Shown one piece after another: positions 38,424 to 47,467 of a stretch of 64,000 bases of DNA (position 1 is the first letter of the stretch; every line of letters begins with the position of its first letter). Source of the stretch: Caulobacter sp. 73W (lineage in GTDB: Bacteria; Pseudomonadota; Alphaproteobacteria; Caulobacterales; Caulobacteraceae). The stretch covers positions 806,001-870,000 of the forward strand of contig NZ_CP158375.1 in the NCBI RefSeq assembly GCF_041021955.1, in the 5' to 3' direction. A program made the position numbers and the translations under genes. A model generated the notes under the pieces. The model was not told the DNA's origin, made no database searches, and saw only the letters and a list, made by a program, of their open reading frames with translations.

Positions 38424-38903
38424 TCAGGCGCCCGCCGGCGTGTTGATCGGCGGGCCGAGGATCTTGATGCGGCGGTCCAGGGCCGCCGCCGCCAGGGCCT
38501 GCTGCTGGGCCGGGGTCGGCTCCGCCGGCTCCGGCAGGGCGGCGGCTTCCGCCGGTCGGCCCATGGCGCGGATGAGGCCTTCGAAATCCGGCCCCGGCGT
38601 CATGACCAGGCATCGGGCGCCGCCGGGGGACTCCACCACGAAGCCGTGCGGCACGCCCTTGGGCGCGACCAGGGTCTCGCCCGCGCCGGCCAGCCGCTCC
38701 ACATCTCCCACCCGGAAGCGGACCATCCCCTCAAGGACGTGGAACACCTCGTCCTCGCTATGGTGCATGTGCAAGGGCGGCGCCTCGCCATGGGGCATCC
38801 AGTGCTCCATGACCGACAGGCCGTCGGCGCTGTCGCTGGACGCCCGGTGAATGGCGACGCGGGTGTTCAAAAACCAAAGTCCGTGGTCGTGGGCCGCAGT
38901 CAT
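38424..38903 (-). CDS. Cupin domain protein
   Basis: A 159-residue single-domain cupin. Motif 1 is PPLHMHHSEDEVFHVLEG, containing the His, His and Glu metal ligands; motif 2 is LVAPKGVPHGFVV with the fourth His. The C-terminal ~45 residues are Ala/Pro-rich. GGAGG precedes ATG 38903 (a longer form from 38942 is unlikely). It is divergent from a LysR gene with a 95-base gap and is its probable target. Confidence 0.9.
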   Translation of the reverse strand: MTAAHDHGLWFLNTRVAIHRASSDSADGLSVMEHWMPHGEAPPLHMHHSEDEVFHVLEGMVRFRVGDVERLAGAGETLVAPKGVPHGFVVESPGGARCLVMTPGPDFEGLIRAMGRPAEAAALPEPAEPTPAQQQALAAAALDRRIKILGPPINTPAGA

Positions 38904-38998
38904 CGGCGCGCCTCCTTCGTGGAAATGACGAGGCCGCTCCACTAGTCGCGCGTTCGGGGATAAGGAAATCGAACCTTGATATGGGGCCGATCCGCCGG

Positions 38999-39919
38999 AT
39001 GAATTTCCAGACCTTCGACCTGAACCTGCTGCGGGTGTTCGACGCCTTGATGCGTGAGCGCAGCGTGACGCGGGCGGGAGAGCGCGTCGGCCTCAGCCAG
39101 CCGGCGGTGAGCGCGGCCCTGGGCCGGCTGCGCGCGACGCTGGATGATCAGCTCTTCGTGCGGCGGGGCAGCGAGATGGCGCCGACGCCCCGCGCCGAGG
39201 ATCTGGCGGAGCCCATCCGCGAGGCGCTGTCGGCGGTGGAGCGCAGCCTGTTCGGCGAGCGCCGCTTCGACCCGGCCTCGACCGAGGCCAGCTTCACCCT
39301 GCTGGGCGCCGACTTCTTCTCCATCCTTGTCCTGCCGCTGATGGCGGCGCGGCTGCGCACGGAGGCGCCGGGCGTCAGGTTGCGGTTTCTCGACAGCGCC
39401 CGGGGCGAGGTCGATCGCCTGCTGCAGGAGGACGCCATCGACCTGGCCCTGGAGCGGCCGCTGCATCTGCCGGAATGGGTGGCCAGCGAGCCGATGTTTG
39501 ACGCCCCCTTCGCCATCGTCGCCGCCCAAGGACATCCGCGGCTGCGGGACGTCCCGGAAGGTGAGGCGATCCCCATGGATGTCTTCTGCGCGATTCCCCA
39601 GGCTATCCGGTCCATCACTGGCGATATGTCCGGCATGATGGACGAGGCGTTGCTGGCGGCCGGCGGGCGGCGCGAGGTGGTGCTGGCCCTGCCCCACTTC
39701 CACGGGGTGGCGCTGGCCGTCGCAGGCAGCGACCTGATCGCGGCCTTGCCGATCCAGTATGCCCGCGCGGTGGCGGGCGACCTGGGACTGGCGCTGTATC
39801 AGCCGCCGATGCCCAGCCCCACGCCGGAGATTCGCATGTACTGGCACAGCCGCCACGACCGCAGCCCGGCTCATCTGTGGCTGCGCGGCGTGGTCCTGGA
39901 GGCCGTGCGCAGCCTCTGA
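38999..39919 (+). CDS. LysR family transcriptional regulator
   Basis: A 306-residue regulator. The winged HTH is DLNLLRVFDALMRERSVTRA, then GERVGLSQPAVSAALGRLRA, followed by the periplasmic-binding-type effector domain (VRLRFLDSARGEVDRLLQED). MNFQTFDLNLL at 38999 matches the common start of NodD/LinR-like members. It is divergent from the cupin gene; a diagnostic T-N11-A operator was not identified. Confidence 0.93.
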   Translation: MNFQTFDLNLLRVFDALMRERSVTRAGERVGLSQPAVSAALGRLRATLDDQLFVRRGSEMAPTPRAEDLAEPIREALSAVERSLFGERRFDPASTEASFTLLGADFFSILVLPLMAARLRTEAPGVRLRFLDSARGEVDRLLQEDAIDLALERPLHLPEWVASEPMFDAPFAIVAAQGHPRLRDVPEGEAIPMDVFCAIPQAIRSITGDMSGMMDEALLAAGGRREVVLALPHFHGVALAVAGSDLIAALPIQYARAVAGDLGLALYQPPMPSPTPEIRMYWHSRHDRSPAHLWLRGVVLEAVRSL

Positions 39920-39984
39920 GGCATCCCGACGCAGGGACGGGCGGTCGCATCCCGGACCATGGCGCAGCTTGCTAGAGCCTGCGG

Positions 39985-40185
39985 ATGGACCGCGCCTTTT
40001 CGATCTTCGTGCACATCGGGCTCTTCCTCAGCGGACTGCTGGGCCTGGCCTTCGTCGCCGGCGGGGCGGTGGTGATCAACCGCGCGGACAAGATCAGCCT
40101 GATCGTGATCGGCCTGATGATGATCAGCGTGGGCGCGTGGGGCTGCATCAACGCGGTGCGCCAGGCCCTGGCCGTCCACCAGTAG
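39985..40185 (+). CDS. Small two-helix membrane protein
   Basis: A 66-residue protein with two hydrophobic helices (FVHIGLFLSGLLGLAFVAGG and ISLIVIGLMMISVGAWGCI) separated by a short INRADK loop. No family recognised. The ribosome binding site is poor, so the reading frame is supported mainly by the hydrophobic pattern and codon position GC. Confidence 0.6.
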   Translation: MDRAFSIFVHIGLFLSGLLGLAFVAGGAVVINRADKISLIVIGLMMISVGAWGCINAVRQALAVHQ

Positions 40186-40505
40186 GGTCCGCGCCGCCAC
40201 GGCGGCCCTCCCCCTCTCATCCTCAAAAGAAAAGCCCGGCCGGAGCCGGGCTGGAGTTCATTAGGGAGGAAACGCCCCAGGAAGGGCATGACGCCTCGCG
40301 GCGTCGTGATCACAGGTATGCTGTTCGCGGGGGCGTTCAAGGGGCTGGACGACGATCGGCGGCAACCTTTTTCAGCTGACCGGTTTTCGATCATCCCTGC
40401 GCAAGCCTACGGCGCCGCTTGCCCGTGAATTGGTCCGAGGACCGCATCTTTATCCTCTGTGCTCTGAGAGACCGGCCGGGCCGGCGGCTCACCCGAAGGG
40501 AGAAG
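40186..40505. other. Intergenic region, 320 bases, possible RNA gene
   Basis: The region between the small membrane protein and tRNA-Gln holds a strong minus-strand terminator (40226-40253) but no convincing ORF upstream of it on that strand. Short frames exist on both strands (for example an ATG at 40289 on the plus strand) without ribosome binding sites or recognisable products. Confidence 0.4.
40226..40253 (-). terminator. Strong intrinsic terminator on the minus strand
   Basis: AGCCCGGC-CGGA-GCCGGGCT forms a perfect 8-base stem. On the minus strand it is followed by TTTTCTTTTGAGG. It lies about 253 bases after tRNA-Gln. Confidence 0.7.
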
Positions 40506-40580
40506 TGGCTGGGGAACTAGGACTTCGAACCTAGAATGACGGTACCAAAAACCGCAGTGTTACCATTACACCATTCCCCA
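40506..40580 (-). tRNA. tRNA-Gln (TTG)
   Basis: On the minus strand, acceptor arm TGGGGAA...TTCCCCA with discriminator G and encoded CCA. D arm GTGTAATGGTAACAC; anticodon stem-loop GCGGT-TTTTGGT-ACCGT, with TTG at positions 34-36; T arm CTAGG-TTCGAAG-CCTAG. All stems pair, with one G-T pair in the anticodon stem. Confidence 0.95.
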
Positions 40581-40745
40581 GCAGGAACGGCGAACACCCC
40601 GGGGGGCGTCGGCGAGGGCGTGGGAATAGCGCAGCCGATTTGAGTATGCAACGGGGCTGTGACGTGGATTTGCGGATTTTCTCAAAGAGCCGTTTCTGTC
40701 GCTTGCGCCCTGTTCCGCCCTCCCCTATAAGCCCCCTCCTCAAGT

Positions 40746-40822
40746 CGGAGTGTGGCTCAGTCTGGTAGAGCACCGCGTTCGGGACGCGGGGGTCGCAGGT
40801 TCGAATCCTGCCACTCCGACCA
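40746..40822 (+). tRNA. tRNA-Pro (CGG)
   Basis: Acceptor CGGAGTG...CACTCCG with discriminator A and encoded CCA. D arm with GGCTCAGTCTGGTAGAGC; anticodon stem-loop CCGCG-TTCGGGA-CGCGG, with CGG at positions 34-36; T arm GCAGG-TTCGAAT-CCTGC. All stems pair. Confidence 0.97.
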
Positions 40823-40885
40823 TCTTCTTCCCCTGAAAATTCAAGGATGCTTCCCCCTTCGGGGATGGCGTTCGTATGTGCGCTT

Positions 40886-41019
40886 TTCTCCTGCCCCGTA
40901 GCGCAGCGTACGGGGAGGTGGATCGGCGCGTCAGCGACGAGACGGAGGGGGCGCTCTTCTGAACCTCAGCTAGCGCCCCCTCCACCAATCTCCCCCGCAA
41001 GCGGGCAGGAGAGAAGAAG
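40886..41019. repeat. Type E repeat, copy 2
   Basis: TTCTCCTGCCCCGTAGCGCA on the left and CCGCAAGCGGGCAGGAGAGA on the right, with GGAGGTGGATCGGCGCGTCA and GACGAGACGGAGGGGGCGC inside. It sits between tRNA-Pro and sppA. Confidence 0.88.
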
Positions 41020-41101
41020 ACCATGGCTATTTGTTAATCGCGCGGGCCATTTCCTGTTCGAGGAATTCCTTTAGTTTGCGGCGCAGCAGACAGGACCCTT
41101 G

Positions 41102-42877
41102 ATGAAACAGTTTCTTCTGACCGTCGCCGGCGTGTTCGTGGGCCTGGCCCTGTTCCTGATCGGGGTCCCGTTCCTGCTGATCGCCCTGGCCGCGGGCGCC
41201 GCGGCGCCGCCGGCCACGCCGCCGCACGCGGTGATCAGCCTGGACCTGCGCCAGGGCATGAGCGACCAGGACAGCATGACCGCCTTGGCGGTACTGGGCG
41301 GGCGGCCGTCGGTCATCTCCACCATCGAGACGCTGCGTCGCGCCGAGAAGGACGACAAGGTCGAGGCCCTGTTCGTGCGCCTGCCCGAGGGCGGCATGAC
41401 CCCGGCGGCCGCCGACGAGTTGCGCGGCGCGTTCAAGCGCCTTCGCGCGGCCGGCAAGAAGGTGATCGTCCACAGCCAGGGGCTCTATCCCTCGGGCATG
41501 GTGACCTCGACCTACATGGTCGGGGCGGCGGCGGACGAGCTGTGGATGCAGCCCGGCGCGCCGTTCCAGGCGACCGGCGTGTTCAGCGAGGACGTCTTCC
41601 TCAAGCGCCTGTTCGACAAGTATGGGGTCAAGCCGCAGTTCGCCCAGCGCGCCGAGTACAAGACGGCGATCAATCCGTACCTGCATGACGACTACACCCC
41701 GGCGCACCGCGAATTGCAGCTGTCGTGGATGGGCTCGCTGTACGAGACCGCCCTCAACACCGTGGCCGCCGACCGCAAGAAGGACGCGGCCGCCCTGCGC
41801 GCGACGATCGAGGCCGGCCCGTATATGGCCGCCGACGCTCTGAACCTGGGCCTGATCGACAAGGTGGGCCAGGTGAAGGACGCCGAGACGGCGGTCCTGA
41901 AGCTGGCAAGCAAGGGTGCGGTGGTGGTCGCCTTCGACGACTACGCCGCCCGCACCCGACGCAACGCCCCCACCCTGGGCGGACAGGCCGTGGCCCTGAT
42001 CGCGGCCGAGGGTCCGATCATGACCGGCACCGGCCGGGGCGGCAGCCCGTTCTCGGCCGAGCAGACCATCTATTCGGACGACGTCGCCAAGGCGTTCTAC
42101 GACGCCATCAAGGACGACGAGATCAAGGCCATCGTGTTCCGCGTCTCGTCCCCCGGCGGGTCGGACACCGCGTCGGAGCAGATCCTGTCGGCGGTGCGCG
42201 CGGCCAAGGCGGCGGGCAAGCCGGTGGTGGTCTCCATGGGCGCCTATGCGGCATCCGGCGGCTATTGGATCAGCTCGGACGCCTCGTCCATCGTCAGCCA
42301 GCCGGGGACCCTGACCGGCTCCATCGGCGTGTTCGGCGGCAAGTTCGCCATCGGCGACGCCCTGGGCCGCTTCGGCGTCGATGCGCGCCAGCTGCAGATC
42401 GGCGGCGAGTACGCCGGGACCAACTCGGCCGGCCAGGAATGGACCACCGCCCAGCGCGCCGCCTACGAGCGCTGGATGGACAACACCTATGAGGGCTTCA
42501 TCGAGCGCGTGGCCACCGGCCGGAAGATTCCGGTCGACCGCGTGCGCGAGATCGCCAGGGGCCGCGTGTGGACTGGCGTCCAGGCCAAGGACCTGGGCCT
42601 CGTTGACCAGCTCGGCGGCTTCTACGACGCGGTCGAGCAGGCCAAGACCCTGGCCAAGCTGAAGGGCGACGTGCGCATCAAGCGCGTGGGCGGGGCCAAG
42701 AGCCCGTTCGAGGCCCTGGAGCGCGCCTTCGGCGTCAGCGCCGACAGCGCCCGCGCCGTGGCCGCCGCCGGCTGGCTGCTGGGCGATCCCAACGCCAAGG
42801 CGATCATGGCCGAGATGATGGACGCCCGCCTGCGCTCCGAAGGCGCGACTGTGCTGGCGCCGCGTATGGTGGACTGA
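41102..42877 (+). CDS. sppA: Signal peptide peptidase SppA, 67K type
   Basis: A 591-residue protein. The inner-membrane anchor is [20 protein letters not shown]. The tandem S49 repeats carry the catalytic dyad: Lys187 in [11 protein letters not shown] and Ser385 in [10 protein letters not shown], ~198 residues apart as in the E. coli enzyme (Lys209/Ser409). It degrades released signal peptides in the membrane. The C-terminal motif [15 protein letters not shown] is typical. ATG 41102 is preferred over the TTG one codon before. Confidence 0.97.
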   Translation: MKQFLLTVAGVFVGLALFLIGVPFLLIALAAGAAAPPATPPHAVISLDLRQGMSDQDSMTALAVLGGRPSVISTIETLRRAEKDDKVEALFVRLPEGGMTPAAADELRGAFKRLRAAGKKVIVHSQGLYPSGMVTSTYMVGAAADELWMQPGAPFQATGVFSEDVFLKRLFDKYGVKPQFAQRAEYKTAINPYLHDDYTPAHRELQLSWMGSLYETALNTVAADRKKDAAALRATIEAGPYMAADALNLGLIDKVGQVKDAETAVLKLASKGAVVVAFDDYAARTRRNAPTLGGQAVALIAAEGPIMTGTGRGGSPFSAEQTIYSDDVAKAFYDAIKDDEIKAIVFRVSSPGGSDTASEQILSAVRAAKAAGKPVVVSMGAYAASGGYWISSDASSIVSQPGTLTGSIGVFGGKFAIGDALGRFGVDARQLQIGGEYAGTNSAGQEWTTAQRAAYERWMDNTYEGFIERVATGRKIPVDRVREIARGRVWTGVQAKDLGLVDQLGGFYDAVEQAKTLAKLKGDVRIKRVGGAKSPFEALERAFGVSADSARAVAAAGWLLGDPNAKAIMAEMMDARLRSEGATVLAPRMVD

Positions 42878-42884
42878 TGCAGAC

Positions 42885-42921
42885 GCCGCTCACCTTGGCG
42901 AAGGCCGGGGTGAGCGGCGTT
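42885..42921. repeat. Type D repeat remnant
   Basis: GCCGCTCACCTTGGCGAAGG directly followed by CCGGGGTGAGCGGC; only the outer ends of type D are left. It lies between sppA and the truncated receptor. Confidence 0.65.
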
Positions 42922-42973
42922 GAGCGTCACCGCCCAGTGACGCTGTCGTCGTCGTTACGCCGGTCAGCTTGAT

Positions 42974-43884
42974 CTACCAGTCATCCACCGGGTTCACAGC
43001 GGCCGCGTTCCCCGGCGTGAAATCGTAACGGTCGCTGTTGGGGCCGAGGCCGAAATCGTTGACGGACGGACGCGGCGTTCTGTTGGCGCTGAAGGCGTAG
43101 CGGACGTTCTGCGGGCTTTCCAGCGAACCGCCGAAGGGGTTGCTGGGCAAAAAGTTCAGACCGCCGCGAACCCCGATGCCCGAACCGCCGGCGTTGGACG
43201 TCAGCGACCACGGACGGTCGGTGTTCGGCAGCAACGCGCTGCGGTCATAGGTGGACAGGTAGGCGGTGACGTTGCCCTTGCCGTCGGCCGGGTTGGCGCC
43301 GATGAGCGCATAGGTGTTGTGGGTCTCGTTGTCGCCGTACTTGCTGACGTCGTACTGGCCGCCCAGCTCCACGCCCTCGAAGTCGCGCTTCAGGATGAAG
43401 TTGACCACGCCCGAAAGCGCGTCCGAGCCGTACACGGCCGAGGCCCCGCCGGTGACCACCTCGAGCCGGTCGATCAGGGCGGCGGGGATGGTGTCAAGAT
43501 CCGCGGCGTTGGTGCGCGTCGGCGGGTTGATCCGCCGGCCGTTGACCAGGACCAGGGTGCGGGTGGGACCCAGGCCGCGCAGGTCGACCGTGGCGGTGCC
43601 GTCTGAGGGGTTGTTGGAAGCGGCGTTGAAGCCCGGCGCCACCTGCGGCAGGCGGTTCATCCCATCTTTGGTGTTGGTGGCCCGGTCGCTTGAATCGATT
43701 CCGAGATGACCCTGGAGACGGGACTGTTGGCGAGGTAGTCCTGGCGCGCGATCCGCAAGCCGGTGAGGATGACCTCCTCGACCGTCGCCTCCTGGGCGAA
43801 GGCGGGCGCGGCCAGGGCGGCGAAGGCCGCGCCGCAGATAATCGACGAAGCCAGAAGGCGCCTGCGCAGGGTTTTGCTTTGCAA
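42974..43884 (-). pseudogene. Truncated, frameshifted TonB-dependent receptor fragment
   Basis: A remnant of a receptor very similar to the intact one at 44340-47153. It keeps the TTG start after a GGAGGG-type site, the signal peptide (LLASSIICGAAFAALAAPAF), a TonB-box region (EEVILTGLRIARQDYLANSP) and the plug (NRLPQVAPGFNAASNNPSDG, DLRGLGPTRTLVLVNGRRIN, LEVVTGGASAVYGSDALSGV). Two lesions are visible. A one-base deletion in a G/C run near 43681-43683 moves the frame just before NRLPQ. The barrel is cut off after SDRYDFTPG, ending with NPVDDW and a stop. About 600 residues are missing, so the product cannot form a channel. Confidence 0.88.
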
Positions 43885-44339
43885 GATCTCAATCCCTCCG
43901 GCGGCCGGCTTCCCCCTGGCCGCTCCCCTGTTGCGGCGGCGCGCGAAGGCCCGCCTGAGCATAAAGGGACGGACGCCAAGCGCCTATCCTGGGATGAGGG
44001 CTAAGCCGATCGCCCGCGCCGGCACACGGCATCAGCGACACATTTTGCCTTATATTTTAAGCACTTGACCTATCCTGCGCCGAATGGATGCAACGTGGGC
44101 AAGTTGATCTCGCCCCGGAGGACGTGGTGTTCCGGTCGAGGTCCTGGTGATGACATAGCCGCTCCTGCCCGAAGGCGTGGATCCAAGCGGCAATGGCGGG
44201 TCAGTTCGCCGCCAGAGACACGATCACTGGCTCAGCTTGGGTCCCCGCCTTCGGCGAGGAGCGGCTTTCTGGCAAAGAAAAAGGGCGGCGGACCCTGGGA
44301 TCCGCCGCCCTCCAACCAACCTTTCGGCCGCTTTGCTTC
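43885..44339. other. Intergenic region between receptor genes, 455 bases
   Basis: It contains the upstream region of the receptor fragment, with AT-rich ATTTTGCCTTATATTTTAAG around 44041-44060, a possible worn type D end (CCCGCCTTCGGCGAGGAGCGG, ~44240) and the terminator of the next receptor (44283-44310). No gene seen. Confidence 0.5.
44283..44310 (-). terminator. Intrinsic terminator of the 44-47 kb receptor
   Basis: GGGCGGCGGA-CCCTGGGA-TCCGCCGCCC, a perfect 10-base stem. On the minus strand it is followed by TTTTTCTTTGCC. It begins 30 bases after the stop codon. Confidence 0.85.
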
Positions 44340-47153
44340 TTAGAAGCGCAGCTTGGCGCCGACGAAGTAGTTGCGACCCACGATGTCGTAGGTGTTCGGG
44401 TCGGTGTTGCCGTCCTGGGCGTTGTCGAACACCGGCGGAGTCTCGTCCGACAGGTTACGCACGCCGCCGAACAACTCGACCTTCTCGGTCACGGCCCAGC
44501 GAGCCGAGACGTCGTGGTAGAAGAAGCTGTCGGTGCCGACGTAGCCGCCGTCCTCGAAGTCCGGGATGTTGCCCTGGTTGTCCATCGAGTCGATGTAGGT
44601 GCCGGTGTAGGACACGCGGACCGGACCGATATCGTAGCCCAGGCGCAGCGAAGCCTTCCATTCCGGCAGCGAGGCCGAGATGTTGTAGGCGCCGATGGTG
44701 CCCTTGTACTCCACCGCGTCCAGCTCGTAGCTGTCGAGGTAGGTGACATTGAGGTCGAAGTTCAGCTTCTCGCCCCACATGCCGCCAGCCCACGGCACGT
44801 TCCAGCCGTAGTTGACCGCGAAGCCCTTGGTGCGCAGGGCCGACACGTTGCCGAGCGGCGCGCGGGCCTTGAGCGCGCCGCCGGCGTCACGGAAGATCAG
44901 CGGCAGGCCGATCCCTTGGTTAAAGCAGGCGTCCGAGGTCAGCGAACCGCTGGCGAAGCAGCCGTTCACGATGCCCGACACGCCGCCTTCCAGGGTGCCG
45001 ATGTAGTCCTCGACCTTGATGTCGTAGTAGTCGATCGTCGCGGTCAGGCCCGGGACGAAGGTCGGCTGCCACACCAGGCCGGCGGTCAGGGTTTCAGAGC
45101 GTTCCTCGTCCAGGTTCGGGTTGCCGAAGAAGAACGATTCCGTCTGGGTGTTCTGAGCGACGAAGCTGGTGGTCACCGGATCGAAGCCCAGTTGCGCCGT
45201 GCAGAAGGCGCGGGTCGCGGCCGACAGGGTGCGCGCGGCGCCCGTGCCGGGGTTGACCGTGGTGCAGGGGTCGAGCACGGCCGGGAAGCCCTGGTCGCCC
45301 GACTGGAACAGTTCGAACACGGACGGGGCGCGGCTGGCGCGCTGGTACATGCCGCGGACGCGCAGTTGCTCGATCGGCTTGTACTCGAGGCCGATCTTGT
45401 AGCTGTAGACGTTGCCCACCGACGAGTAGTCGGAGTAACGCGCGCCCAGCTCCAGGCCCAGGTACTGGGCGCCGGTCACGCCCGAGACGAGCGGAACCAT
45501 GGCTTCGGCGTAGAGTTCGCCGACGCTGGACGAACCGCCCACGGCGCGTTCGGCGTTGAAGCCGAAGATGTCGCCGGCGTTCTTGGCCGCATCCGGGGTG
45601 AAGTCCAGCTTGTCTTCACGCCATTCGGCGCCGAAGGCCACCGACAGGTCGCCGGCCGGCAGCTTGAATAGCGGACCCGACACGAAGGCCGAACCGGTGT
45701 TGCGTTCGAAGACGGTCAGGTCGCTGAAGTTGATGCGGATAAAGCTCGCAGCGGCCGGGCTGATGGTGCCTTGGCCAAACATGTTGAGCGGGGCGCAGTT
45801 GGCGAAGATCGCCAGCGACGACGGGGCGCAGGTGGTCGCGGTGCCGCCGGCGGCGATGGCCGCCTGCACCTTGGAGCGCGAGACGTCGTTCTGGACGCCG
45901 ACGCGGAACTCGGTGCGGCCGAAGCTGTAGAAGGCTTCCGCGCGCCAGTCGTTGCCCAGGTCCGCCTTCAGGCCGAGGTTGATCTGGTACAGGTCGGAGT
46001 CGCGGGTCTCCACGCGCGGGCCGACTTCCGTCATGCGGCGATCGAAGAACATCGGCGCGGTCGGGTTCGGGCGCGAGGCCAGAAGCTCGGCCAGGGCCGG
46101 CGTCACGAAGGCGTTGTTGTACGGGATCTGGATCGCCGTGGCCGGCGTCGGGGCCAGCTGGGCGGCGTTACGGCTGTCCGAATAGAAGAACTCGCCGACG
46201 AACTCGAGATTGTCGGTGATGTCGTAACGGCCGAGGACCGCGGCGTTGAAGCGCTCGCCCGGCGACAGCAGGTTGTTGACCGGCGCGAAGTCATAGCGGT
46301 CGCTGGTCGGGCCAAGGCCGAAGTCGTTGACGAACGGACGCGGCGTGCCGTTCGGGTTGAAGGCGTAGCGGACGTTCCGCGGGCTCGAGGTGGAGCCGCC
46401 GAACGGGTTGGTGCCGACGGCGTTCAGGCCGCCGCGCTCGCCCGTGCCCGAACCGCCGGCGTTCGACGACAGCGACCAGGCGCGGTCGCTGTTCGGCAGG
46501 ATGCGGTCACGGTCGTAATACGAGGCGTAGGCGGTGACGTTGCCCTTGCCGTCCGGGGTGTTGGTGCCGAACAGCACGTAGCTGTTCGAGGTCTTGCCGT
46601 CGCCGAATTCGCTGATGCCGTACTGGCTCGACAGCTCGACGCCCTCGAAGTTGTTCTTAAGGACGAAGTTGACGACGCCGGCCAGGGCGTCGGAGCCGTA
46701 CACCGCCGAGGCGCCGCCGGTGACCACTTCGACGCGGTCGATCAGGGCCGTCGGGATGTTGTTCAGGTCGACGGTGTTGGCGCGGGTCGACGGGTTCATG
46801 CGGCGGCCGTTGACCAGCACCAGGGTGCGGGTCGGGCCAATGCCGCGCAGGTCGACGGTGGCGGTGCCGTCCGAGGGGTTGTTCGACGCGGCGGTCAGGC
46901 CGGGAACGACCTGCGGCAGCCGGTTCAGCACGTCTTCAGTGGTCGTCGAGCCGGCGGCCTGGATGGCTTCCGAGGTGACGGTCGAGACGGGGCTGTTGGC
47001 GACATAGTCCTGGCGCGCGATACGCGAGCCGGTGATGACGATTTCTTCGACCGTCGCGTCCTGGGCGAGCGCCGAGCCGGACATGGCCAGGAAGGCCGCG
47101 CCACAGATCATCGACGACGCCAGGAGGCGCGTGCGCGTGGATTGGTTTTGCAA
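44340..47153 (-). CDS. TonB-dependent receptor
   Basis: A 937-residue receptor from TTG 47153, which lies nine bases after GGAGG. The signal peptide is TRTRLLASSMICGAAFLAMS...ALAQ. A TonB-box-like EEIVITGSRIARQDYVANSP is followed by the plug (VNGRRMNPSTRANTVDLNNI, VEVVTGGASAVYGSDALAGV) and a long barrel ending in NYFVGAKLRF. The large size and the NNP/DGTATVDLRG motif place it with the sugar-oligomer or peptide-type receptors that Caulobacteraceae have in many copies. The ligand is unknown. It is the intact relative of the fragment downstream and closely resembles the receptor upstream. Confidence 0.95.
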   Translation of the reverse strand: MQNQSTRTRLLASSMICGAAFLAMSGSALAQDATVEEIVITGSRIARQDYVANSPVSTVTSEAIQAAGSTTTEDVLNRLPQVVPGLTAASNNPSDGTATVDLRGIGPTRTLVLVNGRRMNPSTRANTVDLNNIPTALIDRVEVVTGGASAVYGSDALAGVVNFVLKNNFEGVELSSQYGISEFGDGKTSNSYVLFGTNTPDGKGNVTAYASYYDRDRILPNSDRAWSLSSNAGGSGTGERGGLNAVGTNPFGGSTSSPRNVRYAFNPNGTPRPFVNDFGLGPTSDRYDFAPVNNLLSPGERFNAAVLGRYDITDNLEFVGEFFYSDSRNAAQLAPTPATAIQIPYNNAFVTPALAELLASRPNPTAPMFFDRRMTEVGPRVETRDSDLYQINLGLKADLGNDWRAEAFYSFGRTEFRVGVQNDVSRSKVQAAIAAGGTATTCAPSSLAIFANCAPLNMFGQGTISPAAASFIRINFSDLTVFERNTGSAFVSGPLFKLPAGDLSVAFGAEWREDKLDFTPDAAKNAGDIFGFNAERAVGGSSSVGELYAEAMVPLVSGVTGAQYLGLELGARYSDYSSVGNVYSYKIGLEYKPIEQLRVRGMYQRASRAPSVFELFQSGDQGFPAVLDPCTTVNPGTGAARTLSAATRAFCTAQLGFDPVTTSFVAQNTQTESFFFGNPNLDEERSETLTAGLVWQPTFVPGLTATIDYYDIKVEDYIGTLEGGVSGIVNGCFASGSLTSDACFNQGIGLPLIFRDAGGALKARAPLGNVSALRTKGFAVNYGWNVPWAGGMWGEKLNFDLNVTYLDSYELDAVEYKGTIGAYNISASLPEWKASLRLGYDIGPVRVSYTGTYIDSMDNQGNIPDFEDGGYVGTDSFFYHDVSARWAVTEKVELFGGVRNLSDETPPVFDNAQDGNTDPNTYDIVGRNYFVGAKLRF

Positions 47154-47292
47154 GATTTCGATCCTCCGGCGGCCTGGCGCGATAAGGCGTCCGACCGCTC
47201 CCCTACTGTTGAATCGAAGCGCGAACACTTCGATGGCGCGACTATCTGCCGCTCTAAAACAGGGTCAATGGAGGTCTAATGGTGAAGCTGAC

Positions 47293-47313
47293 TGCGACAA
47301 CGGGAATGTCGCA
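47293..47313. promoter_or_regulatory. Inverted repeat upstream of the 44-47 kb receptor
   Basis: TGCGACA and TGTCGCA, 7-base perfect arms around ACGGGAA, about 140 bases upstream of the TTG start. Related words (GCGACACATTTTG near 44035, GTGACTTGTTGC near 50570) occur upstream of the neighbouring receptors, but the similarity is weak. Confidence 0.3.
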
Positions 47314-47414
47314 TTTAAGTCACATAACACGTAACCGCTACCCTGGATTGTTCCGCCTGCGCTTGGCGCACACGCTCAAGTGCAAATCCAGTCTTCGGTC
47401 GTCACAAACAGATC

Positions 47415-47442
47415 GGGCGGCGGGCCGTAACGCCCGCCGCCC
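47415..47442. terminator. Terminator hairpin of the 47-50 kb receptor
   Basis: GGGCGGCGGGC-CGTAAC-GCCCGCCGCCC, an 11-base perfect stem 25 bases beyond the receptor stop. The T-rich tract is on the plus-strand side (TTTCTTG). Confidence 0.7.
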
Positions 47443-47467
47443 TTTCTTGTCACGAAGCTCTAAGTTC

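Larger units (their letters stand above)
47154..47467. other. Intergenic region between two receptors, 314 bases
   Basis: It contains the promoter region of the 44-47 kb receptor, including a perfect inverted repeat TGCGACA-ACGGGAA-TGTCGCA (47293-47313), and the terminator-like hairpin of the next receptor (47415-47442). No gene seen. Confidence 0.5.

Noticed and set aside
40289..40430. Small plus-strand ORF between the membrane protein and tRNA-Gln
   Set aside because: No ribosome binding site, no hydrophobic or conserved pattern, and it is opposite a minus-strand terminator.
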